DNA of 64,000 bases, taken from assembly GCA_012861695.1 (NCBI GenBank), contig JAAOOA010000543.1, positions 148,501 to 212,500 on the forward strand, given 5' to 3'. Shown here one piece after another: positions 1 through 11,400 of the stretch; position 1 is the first letter of the stretch; each line of letters starts with the position of its first letter. Below the pieces are notes generated by a model. That model saw nothing but the letters and a program-made list of their open reading frames with translations. It ran no database searches and was not told where the DNA came from. A program made the translations under genes and the position numbers. Source of the DNA: Trematomus loennbergii (Eukaryota; Chordata; Actinopteri; Perciformes; Nototheniidae).

Positions 1-1330
1 GTCCAGATATCCAGGCTCTAAACTCTAGAATGGCAGGAATAGCCATTCAAAGTTTTGTTTGAAGAGCATTTTCTGTATCATGTGGAACACGCTAGCAAGT
101 GTGCAGGTGTGCGTCATATGAGGGCCCCGCCTCTTACATCTTCCGCCACGGATTTGGGGAAATTGGTCCGTGCGCAAAGCATTGTGGGGATTTTAAGACC
201 GCGGAGTCTACTCATGTGCAGCCTCGATATTTCTCCAAACGGAGTACGCCGGGCTCGGTAGATTTCCAAGTATGCTGGAGATTGGAACAGTACTTCGGCG
301 GCACTCGATGACGTAGTATGCTTGAAATAGTGGCTCTGAAGCAGCTTTACTCGCAATTGAGAAACACCCCTAGTCTCCCTTTTTCTTGTGCCAGTTCGTC
401 TTCTTATGTCACGTAGACTACGAGCATCTGGAGCCAAGCCAGGATCATTGATTTGCCCAGTGCCTTTTCCTCTAGTGAGTGTTTTTGTTTTTTCCATACC
501 TTAAGTGACGTTTTTTTTCTCTATCGAGTGATCTTTTGTTTGAAACCTTGTATACTGTGCCAAACCCAGTGAAGGACCTTATTTTGTGTCGAGTTTTGCG
601 TTTGGGTTCATGCTTCAGAGTTCGGTTTGACAAGGGGCTGATCACTTACCAAACCAGGTAGCCTACTTCTACAATCTTTTAATGATCATCCAGAATGTGC
701 TCATTTTGGCTTTGATGATGAGGGTTAATGTGTACATACAGCTCAAAGAAGTGAATTATGTGGAACATTCAACTGTTTACCTTGTCGCATTAAAGTGTTT
801 AATGAAATCAAAGCCATTGTTGATAATGATCTGTATTGTCTCTCTATTTCCTCATCTTCCACACGTTCGCAACATCAATTGAATAAAACAAGCAGGTCTC
901 CATGTAAATGAAGTTGTCTTTATATACTGTAGGTGTATGAGGCCCTGACACATGTATGCACCTCTACATGAACAAATCCCTAAAAAGCCGCCTGCAACCA
1001 GGCCTGGAAGAATACTTCCTGGCATTAGGCATGTTAGTATATTAGGCCAATCGGGTTAGGCCCTACTGGCCCACTCCCTCAATAGGGAAGTCACTTTTTG
1101 GGAAGAGGTGTTTAATTTCACAGATCTGACTTGATTGTTGTTGTGATGGCTGAAGGAAGAGGGACGGGGGAGGAAAATTCAGAGGGTGAAGAAGCAGAAA
1201 GATAACTTGTTTGTAAAACGGACAGCACGTCAGTTTCAGGAAAGATGACACCGGTTTTATGCATGACATGCCAAATATCCTGAAGCCCTACAGAAAAAGG
1301 TACAAGTATATTGTGTTGAAAATATCGCAA
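1..1330. other. No gene recognised
   Basis: Only short open frames without recognisable domains, codon structure or splice context are seen on either strand. An AATAAA-type signal lies near 882-890, but no coding exon can be tied to it. Confidence 0.4.
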
Positions 1331-1339
1331 AAAGTCGTA

Positions 1340-4165
1340 ATATTGTATAATGTATTAGTTGCATGTTGTATTTTGATAAAAATCACTGTGTAGTTTTTCA
1401 AAAATATAATGGAAAAAAGGAGAGAAAAACAAATATCACAGTATGTTGAAAAATATGAAAAACAGTAATGTTGTGTTAAAATAACATGGAAGAAATCAAA
1501 GTAAAGCATCTAAAAACATATATTTAAAAAAGTTATGTTAGTCAAGTCAAGTTATCAAAACCGCATTGTTTCATTGAAACAGTGTTAAAATCACAAACTC
1601 TCCATTTAGAGTTTGATTCTTTAAGAAACTCATTTCATTACAAATTAATGAATATTTTACCAAGTTATAAAGTTTTGCATCCATTAAAGTGTAACTATAA
1701 GTATCTTTGTAGGAGAAAAAACAAAAATCATTTAAGTTATTTCCAGAAAACTGGATTGTCTTACTAGAAAATGCCTTTAAGAGTCACAGTCTTAAAGAAA
1801 ATCTGTTCAGAAAAAGTACTACCTTCACTTTTTTAAACTCTTTCTCATAAAAAAGTCCCCTTGATCTCTTCTCCATCATAATCTTTGAATTTGTAAACAG
1901 ATGGTTGACGAGGTATGCGTTCGGACGCCGTAAAAATTCGTCGGTATAACTCTGTTCATATTTTTTATCAAAGACCCCTCTCGCCTTGGAAATTCTTACA
2001 AGTTCCCCCTCCTCAAAGTTCATTTCGTAGCACCTTTCCCCACTGATGCTAGTGACCCCCCTTTGTATGCTAATTACCCCTTTGTTCGAGGTGTTATCAC
2101 ATGTAGGTGTGTTCAGTTAAACACTGAGATTTCAACATACTACTCTACAAAATGATTTTTTCATATTCTTTTGACAAACTATACTTGACTTTTTTACGGA
2201 AAATCATGACAAACTTTAATGTGACTTATTCTTAAATTTGCCATACTAAAGTAAGACTTGAAAATACTATATCGTTGTTTTTTAAATTATATTTCAACAT
2301 ATAAAACAGAACTTTTGTTTGTGTTAACATAACATTGACTGGCTTTTCCTTGATCATTTCAACATGAAATGAGTTTTAAATGTAATTATATTTTAATATA
2401 GCATATTGGCGGAGATAATATTTACGGGCCCTTTGAGTAGAATGTTAAAAAGTAAGCTAGTCCCAGACTGTAGGGCCCACTCCTTAGGTTGGCTCCACTT
2501 AGGTTAAATTACTTTAGTTAAAATGAGGACATTCTAAATATGGTTAAAGTGGAGTAATTTGAGTTGTCTGATGCACACAAGCCTGTTTTTTTGTTTGTTT
2601 GCACTGCTGTGTGCACTTAAATTGATGTTGATGGTTAAATTAGTTATTGGTTCAAATGTACTGAGTTCTGAACATGTCATCTAAATGTAGAAATGCCTTG
2701 GGCATATGGTTCTTGTTTAAAAAACAATGCAGCATTTTATTTATTTGTTTGTCCTGCTTTTACAACATACAGTATAAGCACTCCTATGTTGTTGTTGTTG
2801 TTGTAGTACTTTAGCGTATCTGTAGCTATTAACATGATTGCTCATATTTCAAGCCATATTATTCCTGACCCCTTATTTTGGATCAGTTTTCATCAACCAG
2901 CCACCATTCAAAACCGCATACATACATCTGTTTTTTCCCCCTCACAACACGCCTTTTCAGAATTTTAAAAACCCTAAATCTAATTTAGAGAGGACAAATA
3001 AAAGTAGTAGGTGACTTTTTTATAGATCAAGGCTAATTAGATTGACAACAAAAGGGTCTGAGAGTCTCACAGTCTTGTCCTCACAACAGTGTAAAATAAA
3101 TTTGATGCAGCAGTGAGCCAGAGTCATTGCAGTTCATTATGTGTTTGAATATATCAAAATGTTCTAAGAAATGTTTTAAAGCACCCAGGACTCTCATTTT
3201 TGCCAAGACATGACTTAATACACGATGCAAGTTTTAAAGCTTTTGCCTGGAAGTAGCAGATTAAGTGATTTAATGGTGGAGCAGGATTGTTAAGAAACCC
3301 AATTCCTTACAAAGTACTTTATATTCTACCAAGAAAACGAATTCCTTACAAAGTACTATTCTATCAGTTGTAAAGTGTTGCACACTTCAAAGTGTATCTA
3401 AAAGTATCCTAGTAACACAAACAAAAGCAAGGAAGAAAAAAGAAAAATCAGTAAAGTCATCTAACAAAACATATATTTAAAAAGTAATGTTAGTCAAGTC
3501 AAGTTATCAAAACGGCATTGTTTCATCGAAACAGTGTTAAAATCACAAACTCTCCATTTAGAGTTTGATTCTTTAAGAATCTCAATTCATTACAAATTAA
3601 TGAATATTTTACCAAGTTATAAAGTTTTGCATCCATTAAAGTGTAACTATAAGTATCTTTGTAGGAGAAAAAACGAAAATCATTTAAGTTATTTCCAGAA
3701 AACTGGATTGTCTTACTAAAATCCCAAAGTGCCTTTAAGAGTCACAGTCTTAAAGAAAATCTGTTCGTCTTAGTGGGGGTCCTTAGTTTTGGATGATTTG
3801 CTGATTGGGGTGGGACTTATTGCGTTGAATGTCTGTATATTCAAAAATATAATGGAAAAAGGAGAGAAAAAACAAATATCACAGTATGTTGAAAAATATG
3901 AAAAAAGTAATGTGTTAAAATAACATGAAAGAAATCAAAAGTAAAGCATCTAAAAACATATATTTAAAAAAAGTAATGTTAGTCAAGTCAAGTTATCAAA
4001 ACTGCATTGTTTCATCGAAACAGTGTTAAAAATCACAAACTCTCCATTTAGAGTTTGATTCTTGAAGAAAACTCAATTCATTACAAATGAATGAATATTT
4101 TACCAAGTTATAAAGTTTTCCATACATAAACGTGTATCTTACAGTTCCTTTGTGAGAGAATTACG
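1340..4165 (+). repeat. Dispersed direct repeat, three main copies
   Basis: A roughly 250-300 bp AT-rich block occurs about at 1517-1800, 3470-3765 and 3955-4165. Each copy contains the stretch that ends with an AACTCTCCATTTAGAGTTTG palindrome. More diverged partial copies lie near 3240-3440 and 4300-4460. The first two copies are about 1.95 kb apart in the same orientation. No terminal signals of a known element were recognised, so the class is unknown. Confidence 0.6.
1784..2023 (-). pseudogene. Remnant of Polinton/retroviral-type integrase C-terminus
   Basis: The 79-residue open frame begins with an acidic-Gly stretch followed by ELVRISK, then F-x-K-x-Y, an aromatic-T-x-E segment, and near its end GLFYEKEFKKV. 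This order (VRISK, FxKxY, TxE, then GxFYxxEL-like) is the pattern I know from the chromo/SH3-like C-terminal domain of integrases of Polinton (Maverick) elements and related retroelements. No DDE catalytic core or other Polinton gene was seen next to it, so it is a fragment. The start Met is arbitrary, since the frame continues upstream a little. The function call is inference from motif shape. Confidence 0.4.
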
Positions 4166-4471
4166 CACAAATCTGTCATATCAAAACATTCTATTGCAGT
4201 ATTTTATCTGTTTTATGTGCACTGTTGGAGGAGCCTGTGACCTATGTTTTTCATTGACATATCTACACTGTAGCTAATGGGCATATGCCATAAAGCCTTG
4301 AAACTTGAAACTTAAAATGATCAGAAACTGCATTGTCTCACTGAAAACAGCTCTAAAGAAAACCCAATTCCATACAAGTACTTAACTTTCTACCAGTTGT
4401 AAAGTGTTGCTCACTTCAAAAGTGTATCTAAAAAGTATCTTAGTAACAAAAACAAAAGCATTAATGTTAAC

Positions 4472-4690
4472 AACGCCTCAAAGGGCGGACTCCTGAGTTC
4501 CGTAATGCCCCCTACCATGGCATTGGACTATTTACATCATCCAGGGCTCAACACCAGTAAATACAGCTCTCTTTATCCGCTCTCCAAGCCTCCAAGGGCG
4601 GACTCCTGAGTTCCGTAATGTCCCCCTAACATGACACTTAGATTATTTTCATCATCCAGGGCTCAACACCAGTAAATGTAGCCTCATGTA
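4472..4690 (+). repeat. Two tandem ~110-bp units
   Basis: Two units share GGGCGGACTCCTGAGTTCCG, CCCCCTA-CATG and a CATCCAGGGCTCAACACCAG block. The wording resembles minisatellite units of the tyrosine-recombinase element at 22.1-22.6 and 28.6-28.8 kb (GGACGGACTC, CTCCAGGGCTCAA), so a related element may once have been here. Confidence 0.55.
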
Positions 4691-5219
4691 ACTTCTATAG
4701 GGATTCATTAATAGTTGTGTGAAGTAATTAAACATTACAAAATACAATATCAGGGGGTCATTAACATATTTTAAATTATTATTTTCCTCTCAGAGAGACT
4801 TTGTTGTAGTTAGTAAAGTAATTAAACATTAGTTCACAAGCCATACAACTTAAGAGAACATCCTTAGTTAACACAAATCATATTAAAAACAATCTAATTT
4901 AGAGAGGACAATAAAAGTTTTAGGTGACTTAGTGAGTGAAAATTAAGTGAGGGGAGACAGTCTCACACATCCAGACTCCATTTTATGAAGAGCCTCAGAC
5001 GGAGGGGTTTGAACACGGCACAGATACTGCATCCGTTTCTTGACTGGCGCTCCCGACGGATGGCGGTAAGTTGTCACAGGCGTCTCGCTGATTAAACCCA
5101 TATCGATGCGTCTCTTTGCCATTTTCGTTTTTGAAAGTTTAGGTGACTTGGTGAGTGGAAATGACTGGCTTTTTATCTAGTTTGCACGGATTTCTTTTTT
5201 TACCTAGCTCCACCCCCAC

Positions 5220-5620
5220 CTCTATCTTTTGACATCACAGCAAAAGGAAGGGGGAAGGGGTGGGAGGGGGACGGGTTGAGAGGGGGACGGGGTGCGAGGG
5301 GGATGGGGTGACAGGAAGGGGTGAGAGGGGGACGGGGTGCGAGGGGATGGGGTGCGAGACATGTTACAACACCTCACCACCCTCACATCAAAGGACAGAC
5401 ATCAAAGGCTAATTAGATTAGACAACAAAGGATCTACTACAAGGGGAGTTCACACCTACATGTTACAAACACCTCACCCCTCACATCAAAGGATAGACAT
5501 CAAAGGGGCAGACATCAAAGGCTAATTAGATTAGACAACAAAAGGATCTACTACAAGGGGGAGTTCACACCTACATGTTACAAACACCTCACCCCTCACA
5601 TCAAAGGATATCACACCTAT
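5220..5620 (+). repeat. G-rich tract and ~100-bp tandem units
   Basis: 5240-5350 is a run of GGGGGACGGGGTG-like units. 5358-5615 repeats a block containing CTAATTAGATTAGACAACAAA and CACCTCACCCCTCACATCAA two to three times. No coding potential was seen. Confidence 0.6.
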
Positions 5621-5979
5621 CTGTGATATCACACCTACACACGATAACACCTCGAACAAAGGGGCTCATTAGCATATCAAAGGGGCTCATTTGCATAATG
5701 TAGGGGAGGCGGGACCTGTCACAGCACCTGTCACAGCACCTGTCACTTTTTATGCATACTAATGGATGGAAGGGGCATCAGTAATACTACTAGCGTCTTC
5801 TTTGTAACATTCCAAGTTTCACTATAGCCGCTTTCACACCAAGTACTTAGCCGGTACTTGTACCCGCTACTTGTTCCCCCGAACTCTTTAGTCCCTGGAA
5901 CTGTCCTAGTAGATCGCGTTCTCACCGGAATAAGTCACCGAGGGAGGATTACGTAAATTAAGCCGCATTTATCTGTGAC

Positions 5980-5981
<2 letters not shown>

Positions 5982-6044
<63 letters not shown>

Positions 6045-6121
6045 TGTGTGTGTGGTGTGTGTGTGTGTGGTGTGTGTGTGTTGTGTGTGTGTGTGTGGTG
6101 TGTGTGTGTGTGTGTGTGTGA
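5982..6121. repeat. (TG)n microsatellite
   Basis: About 140 bp of TG dinucleotides with scattered GTGG interruptions. Confidence 0.95.
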
Positions 6122-6135
6122 GGGGGGGTCCGTGG

Positions 6136-6291
6136 ATCAGAGTGACAGGTGACGCTTGCTGCGGCGATTAATCCCCCATCAAAATGCTTCTGACAAATGA
6201 AGCTGCTGGGTCGCGTCTTCCGAGTAAATTGCCAGAACGCCGACACCTCCTCATCACTCCACCGCTCCCATGTTTTATTTTGTGTTGCCAT
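6136..6291 (-). pseudogene. Myb/SANT-like N-terminal fragment
   Basis: The first 50 or so residues of a minus-strand frame carry W-x2-WSDEEVSAFW, which resembles the first helix of the trihelix/Myb domain in Harbinger-type accessory proteins. The frame then runs into the CA microsatellite and loses meaning. It lies inside the TIR element and is probably its leftover coding sequence. Weak call. Confidence 0.3.
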
Positions 6292-6639
6292 AAGTTAGTC
6301 TCTCTCCGTTGGTGTGCTGGGCTAATGCTAATGCAGGCAAATAAAATGGCGGCTTCACAAAACCTTTCAGAGTTTTACGGGGCGTGGTTTGCAATTCGCC
6401 CAGCCAATCAGAAATTGTTAGTGTGGCCGACACACCCACGAACCTTTTCCTCCCCAAGAAAGTAGCACCTCTCTAGCAGGGACTATCTGGAGGTGAAAAG
6501 GTTGGCACGAACTAGGGACAAGTTCCAGATCTTTTTGGTGTGAAACCGAATCCCCCCCCCCCCTATCGGCCTAGTTCGGGGGGAAAAGTACTCCGGTGTG
6601 AAAGCGCCTTATGACCCAGCCGTGTGTCAATGAGTTGAT

Positions 6640-6875
6640 ATTTTATAGATGTTACATGAAGTGCTGCCTTCACATGCATTCGGTAATACTAACACCAAGT
6701 AACTATCCCAATCATATAGCCTTGGCTGTAGGCACTAAAAGCTTTATTTACAAGAGATAAGATATCTTTCAGTAGGCTACTCTCCTGGCAGGCAGACCGA
6801 CCTTTGGCTTTGTCCACTGAGGGTTGTCTATTGTCCCTTTCTAAACCATAAGCATTAACATATAAGTGCAGTTAC
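6640..6875. other. No feature recognised
   Basis: Spacer between the TIR element and the LINE remnant. No exon, repeat or motif could be supported. Confidence 0.4.
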
Positions 6876-6879
6876 TCAG

Positions 6880-7735
6880 TAAGGTAAGGCAAGGCAAGTT
6901 TATTTATATAGCACCTTTCAACACAAGGCAATTCAAAGTGCTTTACAAAAATGGAAGACATTAAGAAAATGGCATTTAAAATCAGTCATTAAAAAGAAAA
7001 GATAATAAAATAAACATTAAAAGAAAAAATTCATGGATAAAAGTTACAGTGCAGTTTAAGATGTGAATAGTTCAATTAAAAGCAGCGGCAAAAAGAAAAG
7101 TCTTCAGCCTGGATTTAAAAGTAGTAAGAGTTGCAGCGGACCTGCAGGTTTCTGGGAGTTTGTTCCAGATATTTGGAGCATAATAACTGAACGCTGCTTC
7201 TCGATGTTTAGTTCTGACTCTGGACACGAAAGCTGACCAGTCCCTGAAGACCTGAGAGATCTGGATGGTTCATCATTTAGCAGTAGGTCAGACATGTATT
7301 TTGGGCCTAAACCATTCAAAGCTTTATAAACCAGCAGCAATATTTTGAAATCTATTCTTTGACACACAGGAAGCCAGTGTAAGGACTTCAGAACAGGAGT
7401 GATGTGATCCACTTTCTTAGTGTTAGTGAGGACTCGAGCAGCAGCGTTCTGAATCAGCTGCAGCTTTCTAATAGATGTTTTAGTGAGACCTGTAAAGACA
7501 CCATTACAGTAGTCGAGTCTACTGAAGATAAAAGCATGGACAAGTTTTTCCAGATCCTGCTGTGACATTAGTCTTTTAATCCTAGATATGTTCTTTAGGT
7601 GATAGTAGGCTGACTTAGTAACTGTTTTAATGTGACTGTTGAAACTCAGGTCAGAGTCCATGACTACACCTAGATTTCTGGCTCTATCTGTTGTTTTGAA
7701 CATTGCAGACTGAAGCAATAGCACAGTAGGGGTGT
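6880..7735 (-). mobile_element. 5'-truncated L2-type LINE, 3' end
   Basis: The minus-strand frame 7724-7104 reads like the C-terminal part of an L2/CR1-group reverse transcriptase protein: LGVVMDSDLSF, then LDYCNGVFTGL, IQNAAARVLT and LKSLHWLPV, in that order. The element's 3' end, at the low coordinates, carries the TTTATTTATATAGCACCTTT tail common to fish L2 elements and their SINE partners. The RT catalytic region is missing, so this is a 5'-truncated dead copy. A fragment of the same 3' region recurs near 37720-37770. Confidence 0.8.
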
Positions 7736-7739
7736 ATCA

Positions 7740-8241
7740 TTAGATTACTAAGGCTTATCAGTTTTACGATAGCGAGAATCTATTTAGGCTAAGTTGTCTT
7801 TATTCTTGTTTTTACAATCTGCACTTGAAAAAATAGGCAATTGCAAACGACAAGGTATGACAAAATGAGATGCAAGCCACCATGGCAACACTGACAAATA
7901 AATGTAAATCGTGTCTCAAAAAATGTGAATACAAATAAAAAACCTATATTGTGCATGCTCATTTCCGTTCCACTACGTTGGCATGTATAATGTTTTACAG
8001 TCTGTTGCAAAAATACAACAGGATTCAGGCTCTCTATTCATAGTGACATAAACACTGACGTTTAGGTGCAGTTCTTGGACAAGTATTCAGACACGTTGGT
8101 TCACGTGCTGTAGGGAGGGGCGTCCTGCTTCCTCTCGAGCGCGGCAGCAGTCGGTTCAAGAGAAAAGGGAAGCAAACTCTGTGTCCTCTGCTTCTGCTCT
8201 GGGAGAAAAAGTCACGGCAGTTACACATCTGTTGGTGAAAA
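7740..8241. other. Probable upstream and 5' UTR of the pycard-like gene
   Basis: No coding frame was supported. The last 100-200 bases before the ATG at 8242 are likely promoter and 5' UTR, but no TATA box was convincingly seen. Confidence 0.3.
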
Positions 8242-8482
8242 ATGGACGAACGAAAGGCTGTAAAACGCATGTTGTCTAACCTGTCAAAGGACAACTTTGC
8301 CAATTTCTGCTACGAGCTTGTGCAACGCAAAGGGGAGCTGCAGGTCACACTCGACATGGTGGAGGGAAAAAGCCGCTCTGAGATCACAGAGGTTCTGCTT
8401 TCCACTTTCAATGAAAAAGCTGTCGAAGTGGCTGCGGAGTTATTGAACGAGATTAAATGCAAAAAGGAAGCAGACGAACTGT
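8242..8482 (+). CDS. pycard: pycard-like exon 1: pyrin-like domain
   Basis: The ATG is in good context (AAAAATGG). It encodes 80 codons plus one base. Helix-forming pattern: MLSNLSKDNFANFCYEL, a central EGKSRSEITEVLLSTF, then AAELLNEIKCKKEADEL, as in death-fold PYDs. The donor GTGAGT starts at 8483. Reading through the donor gives only six more residues before a stop. Confidence 0.75.
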
Positions 8483-11400
8483 GTGAGTACTTCATGGTTT
8501 GATGCAGAATGAGAATATAACTTTTTGGACTGAAGAACAGATGAATCAGCGACAAATAACAACGTTTAATCGATGAGGGTTTACTTGAAATAGCCTTTAT
8601 TCTTATGTTTCTACACAGTTTAGGAAATGTAACCGCCTTTTCTATAGTGGGCAGGGACCCGCCCGACTTCCTCTAGTCTAGAGTCATGTCAGTGTATAGG
8701 CTATCCTTATTTAGATTTACAGTGTAACTCAATAAGAAATGATTTATCTAAAAAAATAAAATAAATAAGGTCCTTTTATGTAATCCAAATATCTGTGGTT
8801 AAAAAGGAAAGCTCTTTGCATGCATTCATATGCAGACCTTTGAACCCTCCCTTGTGCTTTCATAACAATTTAATATACGAGTTAAACACGCATTAACTAA
8901 ACATTGTTAAACGTACAATTTAGCACTAAAGGAGAACTGTGGACTTTGTCTCACATGATAAACATTCAAAGTGAGTTAAATCATGAGTACTCTCGTGCCC
9001 AAACCCAAGCTCTGAAATAAAGAAAACATGACAAACCTCAGGAAACCTGTCAAACTGTAAGTCCATCATATTACTTTCTAACGTTGTTTTCTTTGTTATT
9101 TCAGTGGCAGCTACAGGTGTTCAATACTCAGAACCTGGATCCAGTAAGAGTGAGTTGATTTCCTGTTTTACCCAAACAAACACACATCCTTTCATGTATT
9201 CAAAAATGACCTTGGGTTAAAAAACTGTAGGCATGTGCACTGTGTTTTTCTGACTGTGGCAGCATGTCAACATTTCTGCTGTGAAAACATCTTGATATAT
9301 TTAAATATAGATTTTGTGGCTTTACATTTCACCCCAAAACTATTTAATAGAGCAGTTAAACACATAGTCCTTTAATCGTGTTAAACTTAGGATACATTTA
9401 GCACAGACTGTGTTCTTTGTCTCTTATGATAATGAAAACAGTTTCAGTTTAGTTTTGACACTACTCTTTCTTCATCAGAGTCAAAATGATGAAAGGCTCA
9501 AGGCAAACCCATACAGTTTATAGTACATCTAGAACAATGTACAACTGTTGTTGGATAACTGGTTGAACAGGCCTGTACTACGAAGCCGGATTTTCCTAAC
9601 CTGGATATGTTGGAGTTAGCCGGTTGGCCTAATCCAAAACATACACGCTCTCGCTAAGCTTTCCTACGACGCTGGTTATCAAGTGGATCGCTCAAGCCAG
9701 CCGTGTCCTATCTAGTTAGGTGCGCGTTCACATGAAAGGGGTGGTATTTGGAGCATTCGACCAATCTCAAACATGGACAAGCGTACTGACAGCGCAGCGT
9801 CATACTTCCTGAATGAAAAGTGAACTTTAATATTAGTCAAATATGAAGAAGTTAAACTTTAAACATCCATGACTTAAACACTTTATCCAGGATCAAAGCC
9901 ACACAGCTGCACCTGCAAGGTGAATACAGCTGGTAAAAGAAAAAGTGTTTGAATGCGTACATTAACAGGTTTATGATATCACTGCCCCGTCTAAGACACG
10001 AGTGGATCTGACTTTAATTACATTTGACTCGAGTGTTTCGTCAACTTAATGTGTTGCTTAAAATAATACTTCTGCATACAGTATGTGACACTGAGTGTTG
10101 CACGGCCAGATACGGCTCAAGAAGCTGACTCAGATAAGGAAATATATGATACATTATGATGTGATATGATATGAATGATAATGGGACACATCGACGTCTG
10201 CACTCACAGTGCCGCGGACTGTACGTAATGTTACTCTGATCCGGTTACTTATGTCGTGGCAGATATTTAAGTAAGCTTTCTTAACGCTAATGTTATAATA
10301 GTCAGATTGCTCTGAAGATGGGAGGGATATTCTATTCATTTTCACGTTCACACAGTCAGTTGATTTTGCCGGCCGTCTTTCCTGCAACGGCAGTTTTTCT
10401 GTATTTCCTCTATCCTGTAATATGACTTGATATCTTTAAACTCCGCACACTGAGCTCTGATTGGTCAGCAGGCGGTGCTTTCACTGAGTTGATCTCTTAG
10501 CCTGCAACCTAACCTGCCCCGGAGGAGGTTAGCCGCTCAGCATAAGTTACCATGGAGATCTAGCCCGCTAAAAAGAGAACCAGCGTCGTAGGACCGGAAA
10601 GCCAGAGTTTTCCCTGAAGTTAGCCGGCTAAGAGAAAATCCGGCTTCGTAGTACAGGCCTCTGGTCTCTAATCTGCATCCATCAAACCTCCTTTCCTATC
10701 ATCTAGAGCAGCGCTTCCCAGCCTGTGGGCCGCGGCCCCATAGTGGTCCGCGAAGGCATTGCAAGTGGGCCGCCAAATGATTTAATTTTATTTTTTATTT
10801 TTTTATTTTAAATGTTGTACAAGCTAAAGACACAAACATGGACATAACAATAACATATAGGAGATGACATTCCATCTCAGACAAAAAAAAAAACAGAAGA
10901 AATGAAGATACAGTCAGTAGGATCACTTCAACATTTCACAAACAAAAAAAGGTTGACAACCAAAAACCACCAAAAACAAAACATGGCATATTTATTGTTC
11001 CTTTAATCCCACTCTTCGTTAGAGCTCATTATTTCCCATTTCATGGCGTGTTGAGCCTTTGATTTTTTGTGGCAATCATTTTTTCCAAAATAAATGGTAT
11101 TTTTAATCTACTCTTCAAACACCTTAAATTAAGATTACTCCTTTATTGACTTTTAAAAATATGTATTTTAGCCAGAAGAATAGTTGTATTTATTAACTGT
11201 GTGCGGTCTTCATCTAAAAGCCCAAATAAAATATTAAAGGGTGTAAATGTAAATTCAATATTTGCCGCCAAATAATTAACAAAACATTATGATTTGTGTG
11301 GAAACATTTTCATTATTAAGATGTTTTTCAATTTGAACCTCTTTTCCTTTCTCTTTCTTGATCCTCCTTAGCAACGGTCATTACAGTCCTTAGCAACAGC

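Larger units (their letters stand above)
2056..5680. repeat. Inverted ~50-bp arms at 2056-2107 and 5628-5680
   Basis: The left arm includes CCCCTTTGTTCGAGGTGTTA and continues to GTAGGTGTG. The right arm carries the reverse complement of the same stretch (CACACCTACAC, then TAACACCTCGAACAAAGGGG). The arms bound about 3.6 kb of AT-rich repeats with no intact gene. The integrase remnant sits just outside the left arm. This may be the ends of a decayed element. Confidence 0.5.
5827..6608. mobile_element. TIR element, PIF/Harbinger-like MITE candidate
   Basis: The left end GCCGCTTTCACACC and the right end (reverse complement GGCGCTTTCACACCGG) form short terminal inverted repeats. The interior holds a CA microsatellite and, on the minus strand, a short frame resembling a Myb/SANT-like N-terminus, as found in Harbinger DNA-binding proteins. 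Target duplications were not clearly resolved. The superfamily is an inference. Confidence 0.5.
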
